Notes under the pieces: model-generated
What the model was told of the DNA's origin: nothing
The model's input: the letters and a program-made list of their open reading frames with translations, nothing else
The model's database searches: none
Shown: positions 18,680 through 26,807 of the stretch, piece by piece
Numbering within the stretch: position 1 is the stretch's first letter
Layout: every line of letters begins with the position of its first letter
Program-made: the position numbers and the translations under genes
DNA from: an uncultured Aquimarina sp.
GTDB taxonomy: Bacteria > Bacteroidota > Bacteroidia > Flavobacteriales > Flavobacteriaceae
Direction of reading: 5' to 3'
NCBI GenBank assembly: GCA_938011245.1
Contig: CALLUJ010000060.1
Coordinates: 1 to 57,395, forward strand
Length of the DNA stretch: 57,395 nt

Positions 18680-18765
18680 AGCAATAATTTATTATCAATT
18701 ATGTTTTACTTATTAGGGTTTTACGTAAAAAAAGCTGTAGAAGGTTAAAGCGTTAACTTAATTCT

Positions 18766-18773
18766 TATATTTG
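18766..18773 (+). promoter_or_regulatory. Putative -7 element (TATATTTG) before the DUF6089 gene
   Basis: TATATTTG followed by CACGC lies 14 nt before the ATG at 18788, in a 108-nt gap after nadK. No convincing -33 TTG is seen. It would drive the envelope gene run DUF6089-uppS-bamA-ompH-ompH. Confidence 0.45.
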
Positions 18774-18787
18774 CACGCATTATATTT

Positions 18788-19504
18788 ATGTTAAAGAAAA
18801 ATAGTTTAATATTCGCTTTATTTGCAGCTCTGTTTGCAAATGCTCAAACTTATGAGATTGGTGTTCAGTTAGGAAGAACAAATTTTGTAGGAGACGTAGG
18901 TAATACTACTATAATAAGACCTATTGATACTGGTTTTGGACTTATAGCTAGATGGAATCGAAGTAAAAGACATTCTTTTAGGGCATCGTTGTCATATTTA
19001 TCTATTTCTGCAGATGATGATAATGCTTCTGGAGAGCGAAGACAGGCGAGAAGTTTTGAGTTTGAAAATTCGGTAAAAGAGCTTTCTATAGGTATAGAAT
19101 ACACTTTTTGGGAATGGGATTTACATTCAGGAGAAAAGCAAACTACACCGTATTTATATACAGGAATTAATGCAATTAGTTATGGGGATTTGGCCCTTAC
19201 ACCAGCTCCTGATAGAGAATTGAGAGCATTTGACGATACTTTTGGCGTAGCTATTCCTATAGTTTTAGGAGTAAAAACAAACATAGGCAGGCATTTTGTA
19301 ATGAGCTTTGAACTAGGGGCACGCTATGCTTTTACAGATAATTTAGACGGTAGTAATCCTACAAATTTAGATTTAAGTAGTGTGCCTGGAGGAAGCGGAA
19401 CTATTTTGAACTTTGGAAACGCAAATAATAACGACTGGTATTTTTTTAATGCAATATCTTTGACTTACACCTTTGGTAGAAGACCTTGTTATTGTGTATT
19501 CTAA
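18788..19504 (+). CDS. DUF6089 family outer membrane beta-barrel protein
   Basis: 238 residues with a signal peptide (about 1-19, ends FANAQ). The mature N-terminus TYEIGVQLGRTNFVGDVGNT and the FWEWDLHSGEKQTTPYLYTG segment match the flavobacterial family usually annotated DUF6089. Alternating hydrophobic strands and a terminal LTYTFGRR strand suggest an 8-10-stranded outer membrane barrel. The C-terminus carries an unusual CYC tripeptide. It lies ahead of uppS and bamA, where the family is habitually found. Function unknown; a link to envelope assembly is only by context. Confidence 0.8.
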   Translation: MLKKNSLIFALFAALFANAQTYEIGVQLGRTNFVGDVGNTTIIRPIDTGFGLIARWNRSKRHSFRASLSYLSISADDDNASGERRQARSFEFENSVKELSIGIEYTFWEWDLHSGEKQTTPYLYTGINAISYGDLALTPAPDRELRAFDDTFGVAIPIVLGVKTNIGRHFVMSFELGARYAFTDNLDGSNPTNLDLSSVPGGSGTILNFGNANNNDWYFFNAISLTYTFGRRPCYCVF

Positions 19505-19525
19505 CTGATACGATTGAAAAAAATA

Positions 19526-20266
19526 ATGAGTTTGAAAGAACAAATTAATATATCTGCTTTACCAAAGCATATTGCCATTATTATGGATGGTAATGGGCGT
19601 TGGGCAAAAAATCAAGGAATGATGCGTGCTTTTGGTCATGAAAATGGGACAAAAAGTGTAAAAACAGTTATAGAAACCAGTGTAAAATTAGGAGTTAAAT
19701 ACCTTACATTGTATGCTTTTTCTACAGAAAATTGGAATAGACCAAAATTAGAAGTAAATGCGTTAATGCGTTTGCTTGTAAAATCATTAAAATCAGAATT
19801 ACCTTTGTTTCATAAAGAAAAAGTGAAATTAAATGTTATTGGAGATATAGAGTCGTTACCATCTAAAGCTAAAAAAGAACTTAATTTGGCACTTTCCGAA
19901 ACGGCTAATTATAAAGATATGGTGCTAACTTTAGCATTGAGTTATGGTTCTAGAGAGGAATTGGTAAAAACCTTTCAAGAAATAGCAGATAAAGTAAAAA
20001 ATAATTTAATTTCGCCACATTTAATAACCGAACAAGTTATTAAGGAGCATTTGTACACTAAATCAATGCCCGATGTAGATTTGTTAATCCGTACCAGTGG
20101 AGAACAGCGCATTAGTAATTTTTTATTGTGGCAAATAGCTTATGCCGAGTTGTATTTTTCGCCTGTTTTATGGCCCGACTTTACAGCAGAGCATTTGTAC
20201 GAAGCAATTTTAAATTACCAACAAAGAGAACGACGATTTGGAAAAACAAGCGAGCAAATTACTTAA
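19526..20266 (+). CDS. uppS: Isoprenyl transferase (undecaprenyl diphosphate synthase)
   Basis: 246 residues from the ATG at 19526 (MSLKEQINIS); an in-frame TTG 12 nt upstream is less likely. Motifs HIAIIMDGNGRWAKNQG, YLTLYAFSTENWNRP, LIRTSGEQRISNFLLWQ and AELYFSPVLWPDF define the cis-prenyltransferase family. It makes undecaprenyl diphosphate, the lipid carrier for peptidoglycan and O-antigen. Its 3' end overlaps the bamA start by 29 nt, implying translational coupling. Confidence 0.96.
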   Translation: MSLKEQINISALPKHIAIIMDGNGRWAKNQGMMRAFGHENGTKSVKTVIETSVKLGVKYLTLYAFSTENWNRPKLEVNALMRLLVKSLKSELPLFHKEKVKLNVIGDIESLPSKAKKELNLALSETANYKDMVLTLALSYGSREELVKTFQEIADKVKNNLISPHLITEQVIKEHLYTKSMPDVDLLIRTSGEQRISNFLLWQIAYAELYFSPVLWPDFTAEHLYEAILNYQQRERRFGKTSEQIT

Positions 20267-22859
20267 AGCAGTTACAAAAACTGCTTTTCTGCTTTCAATA
20301 TTTACCCTTTTATTAAGCAATGTGTTTTCTGTAAGTGCCCAAGACATTTCTTTGGCTAACGGAAAACAATATGTATTAGGAGAAATAAATGTTACAGGAA
20401 CTACTACATATAATAAAAATACTATTTTAACATATACAGGCTTAAAAAAGGGAGAGACAATTTATTTGCCAGGAGATAAAATAAGTAGTGTTGTTAAAAA
20501 ATTGTGGGAATTAGGTCTATTTAAAGACATCAATTTCTATATTACAAAAATAGAAGGTAACGTTGCCGATTTAGAGTTAAACGTATTACAAGTTCCTGTT
20601 TTAAATGAAGTTAAAATTGCAGGGGTTAGTAAATCTAAAAATGCTAGCTTTATTAAAGATAACGACCTTAGTAAAGGAACAAAGGTTACAGAAAATTTAA
20701 TAACTACTACTAAAAATTATATTAGAAATGAATATCGTAAAAAGGGATATTTACACACAAAAGTTCTAATAGCTACTTCCGAAGCAAAAGATTCTATAGA
20801 CGAAAATAGTGTTAATATGGCTATTCGAGTGGATAAAGGGAATCGGGTGAAAATAGATAGTATAGCCGTAGTTGGTAACGATAAAATTTCCGATGCCAAA
20901 ATAAGAAAATACCTAAAAAAAACAAAAAGAAAGAATCGACTTCGTTTTTGGAAACGCTCTAAATTTGTAGAAGACGACTATAAAGAGGGAAAAGAGAAAA
21001 TTATAGAAAAATATAAAGAAAAAGGGTATAGAGATGCTAGAATTGTTAGTGACTCTATTATTAAAGGAGAAAACAATATAGCATTACAACTAAATATAGA
21101 AGAAGGTAAGCGTTATTATTTTGGAGAGATTAGTTTTATAGGAAATAGTGTGTACACCGACGAACAACTAGCAAGAGAACTAATTCTTAAAAAAGGAGAT
21201 GTCTATAATGGTGTATTACTAGATAAAAGAATTGCAGATAATTCCAAACCAGATGCAAATGATATTACTAATCTATATCAAAATAACGGATACTTTTTCT
21301 CTAGAATTACCCCAGTAGAGACTAGAGTACACAATGATACTATAGATTTTGAAGTTCGTATTGTAGAGGGCAAATTAACTCGTTTTGATCGTATAACAGC
21401 TACTGGAAACACTAAGACAAACGATCATGTACTTTACAGAAATATCAGAACTAGACCGGGAGAAGTTTATAGTAAGGAAAAAATTATTCGTACCCTTAGA
21501 GAGTTAGGGCAAACAAACTTTTTTGATACCGAACAATTAGTACCTAACATTAAAAATCCAGATCCTAATTCAGGTACGATTGATGTAGAATACAATGTAG
21601 TAGAAAAAGGAGCAAGTCAGTTTGAACTCCAAGGAGGATTTGGAGGAACTGGATTTATAGGAACTTTAGGGTTAAGTTTTAATAACTTCTCTATTAAAAA
21701 TATTTTTAATAAAGAATCCTACCAACCATTACCATCTGGGGATGGACAAAGTTTAGCATTACGAGCGCAAGTAAGCCAATCGTTTAGAACTTATAGTCTA
21801 TCTTTTGCAGAACCATGGTTAGGAGGAAAAAAACCTTTTCAATTATCAGTATCATTTAGATATACTAAACAATTTGATTTTGATTTTAGTACAAGAGATG
21901 TCGATAGAAGTCAAAGCTTTACTGTTGTAGGAGGTACTGTAGGTATCGCAAAGCGGTTAAGTTGGCCCGATGATTTTTTTACGCTATCGCAAAGTATAGG
22001 TTTTAGACAATATAACTTGGATAACTTTCAACGATTTGGAGTGCTCGGATTTAACGATGGTGTTTCTAACGATTTAACTTATACCTTTGGATTAAGTAGA
22101 AATAATACGTCCATCAGTCCAATTTTTCCAATAAGCGGTTCTAACCTGTCGTTTTCTTTTAAAACCTCTATTCCTTATTCTTATTTTGGGAATACCGATT
22201 GGGATGCATTAGATGAGGAAAGAAGAGACCCTGCAACAACGGATGCGAGAGTAGCAGAAATTAATAGAAGACGATTTAAATTTTTGGAATATTATAAAAT
22301 TAACTTTCAAGGAGATTGGTACACCAGCTTACCTAAAAAGTTTGTGTTAAAATCTTCATTTAGATTCGGTTTCTTAGGAGCTTATAATTCTAGTAGAGGA
22401 GTGATTCCTTTTGAACGTTTCCAATTAGGAGGTAGTGGGTTAGGAGGAAATAACAGTGGGATAGCTTCGGTAGAAAATATATCACTTCGTGGATATCCAG
22501 ATGGACGGGTAATTGCTACAAGTAATAATTTAGGAGGTGAAGATTTAAGAAACCAACCACAAGGAAGAAATGATTCTACAATATTTAATAAATTTTCATT
22601 AGAATTACGCTATCCAATAAGCTCTAAACCCGCAGCAACAATATATGGACTAGCTTTTTTAGAAGGAGGAGCAGCGTTTGACAATTTTAAGCAGTTTAAC
22701 CCGTTTCAATTAAACCGATCGGCTGGAGCAGGAATTCGTATATTTATGCCAGCTTTTGGGTTGTTAGGAATTGACTTTGCACATGGATTTGATTCATTAG
22801 TAAATGAAAGTGGACCCCATGGTTGGGAAACACATTTCGTGCTAGGGCAACAGTTTTAA
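20238..22859 (+). CDS. bamA: Outer membrane protein assembly factor BamA
   Basis: 873 residues. The only plausible start is TTG at 20238 inside uppS, because an in-frame TAA lies just upstream and no ATG precedes the signal peptide (TAFLLSIFTLLLSNVFSVSA). Five POTRA domains follow (for example YVLGEINVTGTTTYNKNTIL, YYFGEISFIGNSVYTDEQLA), then a 16-strand barrel from about residue 450 ending in THFVLGQQF. The FQLGGSGLGG and SLRGYPDGRV region corresponds to the conserved L6 loop (VRGY/F-like). It inserts barrel proteins into the outer membrane; two Skp-like chaperone genes follow. Confidence 0.96.
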   Translation: MEKQASKLLKAVTKTAFLLSIFTLLLSNVFSVSAQDISLANGKQYVLGEINVTGTTTYNKNTILTYTGLKKGETIYLPGDKISSVVKKLWELGLFKDINFYITKIEGNVADLELNVLQVPVLNEVKIAGVSKSKNASFIKDNDLSKGTKVTENLITTTKNYIRNEYRKKGYLHTKVLIATSEAKDSIDENSVNMAIRVDKGNRVKIDSIAVVGNDKISDAKIRKYLKKTKRKNRLRFWKRSKFVEDDYKEGKEKIIEKYKEKGYRDARIVSDSIIKGENNIALQLNIEEGKRYYFGEISFIGNSVYTDEQLARELILKKGDVYNGVLLDKRIADNSKPDANDITNLYQNNGYFFSRITPVETRVHNDTIDFEVRIVEGKLTRFDRITATGNTKTNDHVLYRNIRTRPGEVYSKEKIIRTLRELGQTNFFDTEQLVPNIKNPDPNSGTIDVEYNVVEKGASQFELQGGFGGTGFIGTLGLSFNNFSIKNIFNKESYQPLPSGDGQSLALRAQVSQSFRTYSLSFAEPWLGGKKPFQLSVSFRYTKQFDFDFSTRDVDRSQSFTVVGGTVGIAKRLSWPDDFFTLSQSIGFRQYNLDNFQRFGVLGFNDGVSNDLTYTFGLSRNNTSISPIFPISGSNLSFSFKTSIPYSYFGNTDWDALDEERRDPATTDARVAEINRRRFKFLEYYKINFQGDWYTSLPKKFVLKSSFRFGFLGAYNSSRGVIPFERFQLGGSGLGGNNSGIASVENISLRGYPDGRVIATSNNLGGEDLRNQPQGRNDSTIFNKFSLELRYPISSKPAATIYGLAFLEGGAAFDNFKQFNPFQLNRSAGAGIRIFMPAFGLLGIDFAHGFDSLVNESGPHGWETHFVLGQQF

Positions 22860-22899
22860 TTTTTGGCACGGTTATTTCATAAATTAAAAAAGAAGTACA

Positions 22900-23691
22900 A
22901 TGCGATTACATTTTTTTTTCCTACTATTAGGAGTTAGTTTTTTTTCGAATGCCCAACGAGGTGTTAGAATAGGATATATTGATATGAACTATATTTTAGA
23001 AAATGTAGCAGAATACAATGAAGCTAAAAGCCAATTAGATACTAAGGTTAGAAAATGGAAAAGTGAAATAGACGCATTAAATGGGGAGGTAGAAATATTA
23101 AAAACAACTCTTAAGAATGAGAAAGTTTTACTTACGAAAGAATTGATAGAAGAGAGAGAAGAGGATATCTATTTTAAAGAAAAAGAAATAACGGAATATC
23201 AGTTAAAACGTTTTGGAGCGTCGGGGGATTTAATAAAGCAAAAACAACGTTTAATTCAGCCCATCCAAGATCAAGTTTTTAATTCTGTTCAAGAAATAGC
23301 TAAGTTAAAGAAATACGATTTTATATTAGACAAATCCGGAGACGCTGTAATGCTTTACAGTGCCGATAGGTATGATATTAGTGATTTAGTGTTAAGAAAA
23401 ATTACTCGATCAGCCCAAAGAAAACAAATTCAGGGAAAAAGGGAGAAGAGAGCTCTGGAAGCAGAAGAGGACAATTCCATAGAAGTGGATAAGGAATTAC
23501 AAGAAAGAAGAGCTGCTGCAGAAGCAAAAATAGCAGAGCGAGAACGAATTATTAAAGAAAAGAGAGCAGAACGAGAAAGATTAAGAGAGGAAAAAATTAA
23601 AGAATACGAAGAAAGAAGAAATAAATTATTGGAAGCCAGAAAAAGAAAAAGAGACTCTATATTAGCGATTAGAAAAAAAAACAGTAAATAG
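22900..23691 (+). CDS. OmpH/Skp family periplasmic chaperone with charged tail
   Basis: 263 residues. Signal peptide (about 1-18) then the Skp-type start RVRIGYIDMNYILENVAEYNE-like region and a long coiled coil returning to LKKYDFILDKSGDAVMLYS at about 135-155, the end of the normal Skp fold. About 90 further residues (170-263) are almost entirely Arg/Glu/Lys/Ala, an extended helical tail not present in the paralogue downstream. Skp proteins escort unfolded outer membrane proteins. It is placed between bamA and a second ompH, the usual order. Confidence 0.88.
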   Translation: MRLHFFFLLLGVSFFSNAQRGVRIGYIDMNYILENVAEYNEAKSQLDTKVRKWKSEIDALNGEVEILKTTLKNEKVLLTKELIEEREEDIYFKEKEITEYQLKRFGASGDLIKQKQRLIQPIQDQVFNSVQEIAKLKKYDFILDKSGDAVMLYSADRYDISDLVLRKITRSAQRKQIQGKREKRALEAEEDNSIEVDKELQERRAAAEAKIAERERIIKEKRAERERLREEKIKEYEERRNKLLEARKRKRDSILAIRKKNSK

Positions 23692-23715
23692 TAACATAAT
23701 TTTAGATTAAACAGA

Positions 23716-24225
23716 ATGAAACAAATTAAAAAAGTAGTTATAGCAGTAGCTTTAATATTAGGTATCAGCCATTTTTCGAATGCGCAAAGTAAAGTAGCTC
23801 ATATTGCTTCTCAGGAATTAGTAAATAGTATGCCCGAGTATAAGAATGCAATGAGTGAGCTGGAACGCTTACAGAAAAATTATGATGCAGAAATTAAAAC
23901 GATGATGACAGAATTACAAGCTAAAGCTAAGCGTTACGATTCTGAAGCATCGACTAAAACACAAGAAGAAAATACAAAACGTGTTGCAGAAGTGCAAAAT
24001 ACAGAACGTACTATTTCTGAATACAGAAATAATGCATTGAAAGACTTACAAAAAAAAGAAGTAGAATTGTTAAAGCCAGTAGTTGAAAAAGCAAGAGCAG
24101 CCGTTCAAAAAGTAGCTAGAGCCAAAGGATATCAATATGTAATTGATTCTACTACAGGAACAGGATTAATCCTTGCAGATGGTTACGACCTAATGTCGGA
24201 CGTGAAAAAAGATTTAGGAATCTAA
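23716..24225 (+). CDS. OmpH/Skp family periplasmic chaperone
   Basis: 169 residues. Signal peptide (about 1-23, ending SNAQ), N-terminal strand KVAHIASQELVNSMPEY, a long helical hairpin (about 40-130) and the closing strand YQYVIDSTTGTGLILADG. Standard length for Skp. It starts 24 nt after the larger paralogue and is followed by a terminator that ends the bamA gene run. Confidence 0.93.
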   Translation: MKQIKKVVIAVALILGISHFSNAQSKVAHIASQELVNSMPEYKNAMSELERLQKNYDAEIKTMMTELQAKAKRYDSEASTKTQEENTKRVAEVQNTERTISEYRNNALKDLQKKEVELLKPVVEKARAAVQKVARAKGYQYVIDSTTGTGLILADGYDLMSDVKKDLGI

Positions 24226-24246
24226 TAAAGCGTTTTAAAAAAGAAT

Positions 24247-24280
24247 AAAAAAAGCTACTTTTTGAAGTAGCTTTTTTTAT
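24247..24280 (+). terminator. Rho-independent terminator after the ompH pair
   Basis: AAAGCTACTT and AAGTAGCTTT form a 10-bp stem (longer with the flanking A/T) over TTTG, followed by a run of seven T. Confidence 0.85.
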
Positions 24281-24291
24281 TTTAGATACTT

Positions 24292-25083
24292 ATGAATAAT
24301 CAACCTATAGGTGTTTTTGACTCGGGTGTAGGTGGAACCTCTATTTTGAAAGAATTAATAAGGTTACTCCCTAATGAGAGGTTTATATATTTAGCAGATA
24401 GTGCTAATGCACCGTATGGCGAAAAATCGCCAGAAGAAATTGTTCGTCTGTGTAAAAAAAATACAGATTGGCTGCTATATAAAAATTGTAAGCTTATTGT
24501 TGTAGCTTGTAATACAGCAACAACAAACGCAATTAGTTACTTAAGGGCCAATTATAATATTCCATTTATAGGTATAGAGCCAGCTATTAAGCCAGCGGCG
24601 TTAAAATCCAAAACACATGTAGTAGGAGTTTTGGCAACAAAAGGGACATTGAGTAGTCGTCTTTTTATTCAAAATTCTGAAAAATATACAGATAACACTA
24701 AAATAGTTGAAGTTGTTGGAAAAGGTTTAGTAGAGCATATAGAATCTGGAGACTTTAATAGTAACAAATTGAAGAAAATACTTAAAAGTTTTTTAGAGCC
24801 ACTAATTCTTCAAAAAATAGATTATCTAGTACTTGGTTGTAGCCATTATCCTTACTTATTACCTTTGTTAAAAGAAGTTTTACCTAGTAGCATTGCTATA
24901 ATTGATTCTGGTGAAGCGGTAGCCAAACAGACGAAGGAAGTGCTGTTAAAATATAATATTTTAACAAAAACTACTTACCTGCCCCAGGTACAAATAGTTA
25001 CCAATTCTTACAAAACCTCTTTATTTTTACTGGCTAAAAAGCTTTTTAACGATGTTAATGTTATTTTTAACGATAAATTTTAG
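24292..25083 (+). CDS. murI: Glutamate racemase
   Basis: 263 residues. IGVFDSGVGGTSILKEL at the N-terminus, catalytic Cys73 in VVACNTATTNA and the second catalytic Cys183 in LVLGCSHYPYLLP are all present. It supplies D-glutamate for peptidoglycan. It lies just after the terminator of the bamA-ompH run, so it needs its own promoter or readthrough; no clear TAnnTTTG is visible in the short gap. Confidence 0.97.
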   Translation: MNNQPIGVFDSGVGGTSILKELIRLLPNERFIYLADSANAPYGEKSPEEIVRLCKKNTDWLLYKNCKLIVVACNTATTNAISYLRANYNIPFIGIEPAIKPAALKSKTHVVGVLATKGTLSSRLFIQNSEKYTDNTKIVEVVGKGLVEHIESGDFNSNKLKKILKSFLEPLILQKIDYLVLGCSHYPYLLPLLKEVLPSSIAIIDSGEAVAKQTKEVLLKYNILTKTTYLPQVQIVTNSYKTSLFLLAKKLFNDVNVIFNDKF

Positions 25084-25208
25084 TAGGAAAAAACCTATAC
25101 ACCATAAACTTTAACATTTTTTGAACGTTTAAAAACATTGAATGTCGCTATATTGCACATGTAAATGATTGAAAATCAATTAATGTGTAATCTTAAAAAA
25201 CAATATTT

Positions 25209-25442
25209 ATGAAATCAATTTTTGTAATTCTTTTTGTTAGTGTTTGTAGTATTGCCTTTGGAAAAAATGAAGTGTTAAAAAATGAATATTTAAAATCGGA
25301 GGATGTTGTTATAATTGATTTATTAAAAAATGAAGCGAATATAAAAGCTATAAAAAAACAAGTTGCCTTTAAATATTATTACACTATGGATTGGTTATAT
25401 AGTGAAACACCATTTTCGCATAGGTTGGACGCTTATGTGTAG
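25209..25442 (+). CDS. Small secreted protein of unknown function
   Basis: 77 residues. A clear signal peptide (MKSIFVILFVSVCSIAFG) is followed by ~59 residues rich in Lys, Glu and aromatic residues (YYYTMDWLYSETPFSH). I do not recognise a family. The ATG lies in a 125-nt gap after murI with an A-rich leader, and a strong terminator follows, so it is a separate monocistronic unit. TATATTGC at 25149-25156 resembles a weakened -7 box. The isolated unit and signal peptide argue that it is real rather than chance. Confidence 0.6.
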   Translation: MKSIFVILFVSVCSIAFGKNEVLKNEYLKSEDVVIIDLLKNEANIKAIKKQVAFKYYYTMDWLYSETPFSHRLDAYV

Positions 25443-25471
25443 TTTTTGATTGATTGAGTTATTTGATGGTT

Positions 25472-25503
25472 AAGCTAATCTTTTTATAAAGATTAGCTTT
25501 TTT
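25472..25503 (+). terminator. Terminator after the small secreted protein gene
   Basis: A 12-bp perfect stem (AAGCTAATCTTT / AAAGATTAGCTT) with a 4-nt loop, followed by TTTTTTG. Confidence 0.85.
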
Positions 25504-25547
25504 GTTTTACAAAGAGATAATTATAATTTTGATTAGGAACTAATGTG

Positions 25548-25555
25548 TAAATTTG
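25548..25555 (+). promoter_or_regulatory. Putative -7 element (TAAATTTG) before the Nfu gene
   Basis: TAAATTTG with a TTTTG 16 nt upstream (25527-25531), 34 nt ahead of the start codon. The spacing is a little short, so support is moderate. Confidence 0.4.
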
Positions 25556-25589
25556 CATAAGCACTTCCAATTCCTTTGGAATATAAAAA

Positions 25590-26507
25590 ATGAGTATGAA
25601 AGAGTTTAGTATAAAAGTAGTACCTACTACGCACGATGGTATTATAAAATTTGAGGCAAACCAATTTATTACGCAACACATTAGTTATGAATTTGATAAT
25701 ATTGAAGAAGCAAAAATTTCGCCATTAGCTCAACAGTTATTTCATTTGCCATTTGTAAAACAAATTTTTATTTCTCAAAATTTTGTAGCAATAAACAAAT
25801 ACGATATAATAGAATGGAAAGATGCTCAAGACGAAGTAGCAGAACAAATAAAAGCTTATTTAAATTCAGGCGAGCCTGTTATAAACGCAAATAATACAAC
25901 ATCTAAAAAAATACCAACAACAATATATGCAGAAACAACACCGAATCCTAATGTTCAAAAATTTGTAGCAAATAAAAAATTAGTCTTACAAACGTTAGAA
26001 TATAAAAACAAGGATGAAGCGTTACATTCTCCTTTGGCAACCGCTTTATTTCAATTCCCTTTTGTAAAAGAGATTTTTTTTGATGATAATTATGTTTCTA
26101 TTACAAAATACGAGCAGATAGAATGGAATGATATTTCGGGAGAATTACGAGAATTTTTAAGAACGTATTTAGAAGAAGGTAAAGAAATTGTATCATCGTT
26201 AGAAGAGCAACAACCAATTAATACAAATAACATTAAAATAGCCGACGTAGATAGTGAAACTCTCGACTATGTTTCTAAACAAATTATATCTATTATAGAT
26301 GAATATGTAAAACCCGCCGTGGCTAGTGATGGAGGAAATATTCAATTTCAAAATTACGATGAAAAAACTCAAAAAGTAAGTGTTATTTTACAAGGGGCAT
26401 GTAGCGGTTGTCCATCCTCTACTATTACTTTAAAAAATGGAATAGAAACTATGTTAAAAGAAATGCTTCCAGGTAAAATTTCTAGTGTAAATGCTATAAA
26501 TGGATAA
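25590..26507 (+). CDS. Nfu/NifU-type Fe-S scaffold protein with duplicated N-terminal domain
   Basis: 305 residues. Two tandem Nfu N-terminal domains are visible: about 5-92 (SPLAQQLFHLPFVKQIFISQNFVAI...) and about 108-200 (AETTPNPNVQKFVAN; SPLATALFQFPFVKEIFF). The second keeps the canonical TPNPN motif and the first has lost it. The C-terminal NifU domain (about 222-305) holds the cluster-binding Cys271 and Cys274 in GACSGCPSS. It carries Fe-S clusters to apo-proteins. It precedes a dodecin gene by 27 nt. Confidence 0.92.
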   Translation: MSMKEFSIKVVPTTHDGIIKFEANQFITQHISYEFDNIEEAKISPLAQQLFHLPFVKQIFISQNFVAINKYDIIEWKDAQDEVAEQIKAYLNSGEPVINANNTTSKKIPTTIYAETTPNPNVQKFVANKKLVLQTLEYKNKDEALHSPLATALFQFPFVKEIFFDDNYVSITKYEQIEWNDISGELREFLRTYLEEGKEIVSSLEEQQPINTNNIKIADVDSETLDYVSKQIISIIDEYVKPAVASDGGNIQFQNYDEKTQKVSVILQGACSGCPSSTITLKNGIETMLKEMLPGKISSVNAING

Positions 26508-26534
26508 AGTTTGAACACTATAAATCAAATTAAC

Positions 26535-26738
26535 ATGGCAATATTAAAAGTTATAGAAGTATTATCAAATTCCTCTAAAAGTTGGGAAGACGCTACTAAA
26601 AAAGCAGTGCAACAGGCTTCCAAATCGGTAAAGAATATAAAGTCTGTTTTTGTGCAATCTCAAAGTGCTACAGTAGATTCAAAAGGAGAGGTTGATGAGT
26701 TTAGAGTAAATTTGAAAATTACCTTCGAAGTAAAGTAA
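26535..26738 (+). CDS. Dodecin family protein
   Basis: 67 residues from the ATG at 26535 (MAILKVIEVLSNSSKSWEDA), the normal dodecin size; a TTG 24 nt upstream would add residues foreign to the family. Single beta-alpha-beta-beta unit with KSWEDATKKAVQQASK as the helix and a terminal VNLKITFEVK strand. Dodecins form 12-mers that store flavin or CoA. A tryptophan of the flavin-stacking type is present (SWEDA), but cannot be aligned by eye with certainty. Followed by a terminator. Confidence 0.88.
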   Translation: MAILKVIEVLSNSSKSWEDATKKAVQQASKSVKNIKSVFVQSQSATVDSKGEVDEFRVNLKITFEVK

Positions 26739-26764
26739 AGGAATTTAATTTTAAGAAATAATAG

Positions 26765-26797
26765 AAGCGTATGGATTTAATCGGTACGCTTTTTTTA
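26765..26797 (+). terminator. Terminator after dodecin
   Basis: AAGCGTA pairs with TACGCTT around a partly self-complementary loop, followed by seven T. It ends just 11 nt before the next start codon. Confidence 0.7.
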
Positions 26798-26807
26798 CTT
26801 TTATAGA

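Noticed and set aside
20128-20316. Short frame overlapping uppS and bamA
   Set aside because: Shadow frame; both real genes cover it and the peptide has no features.
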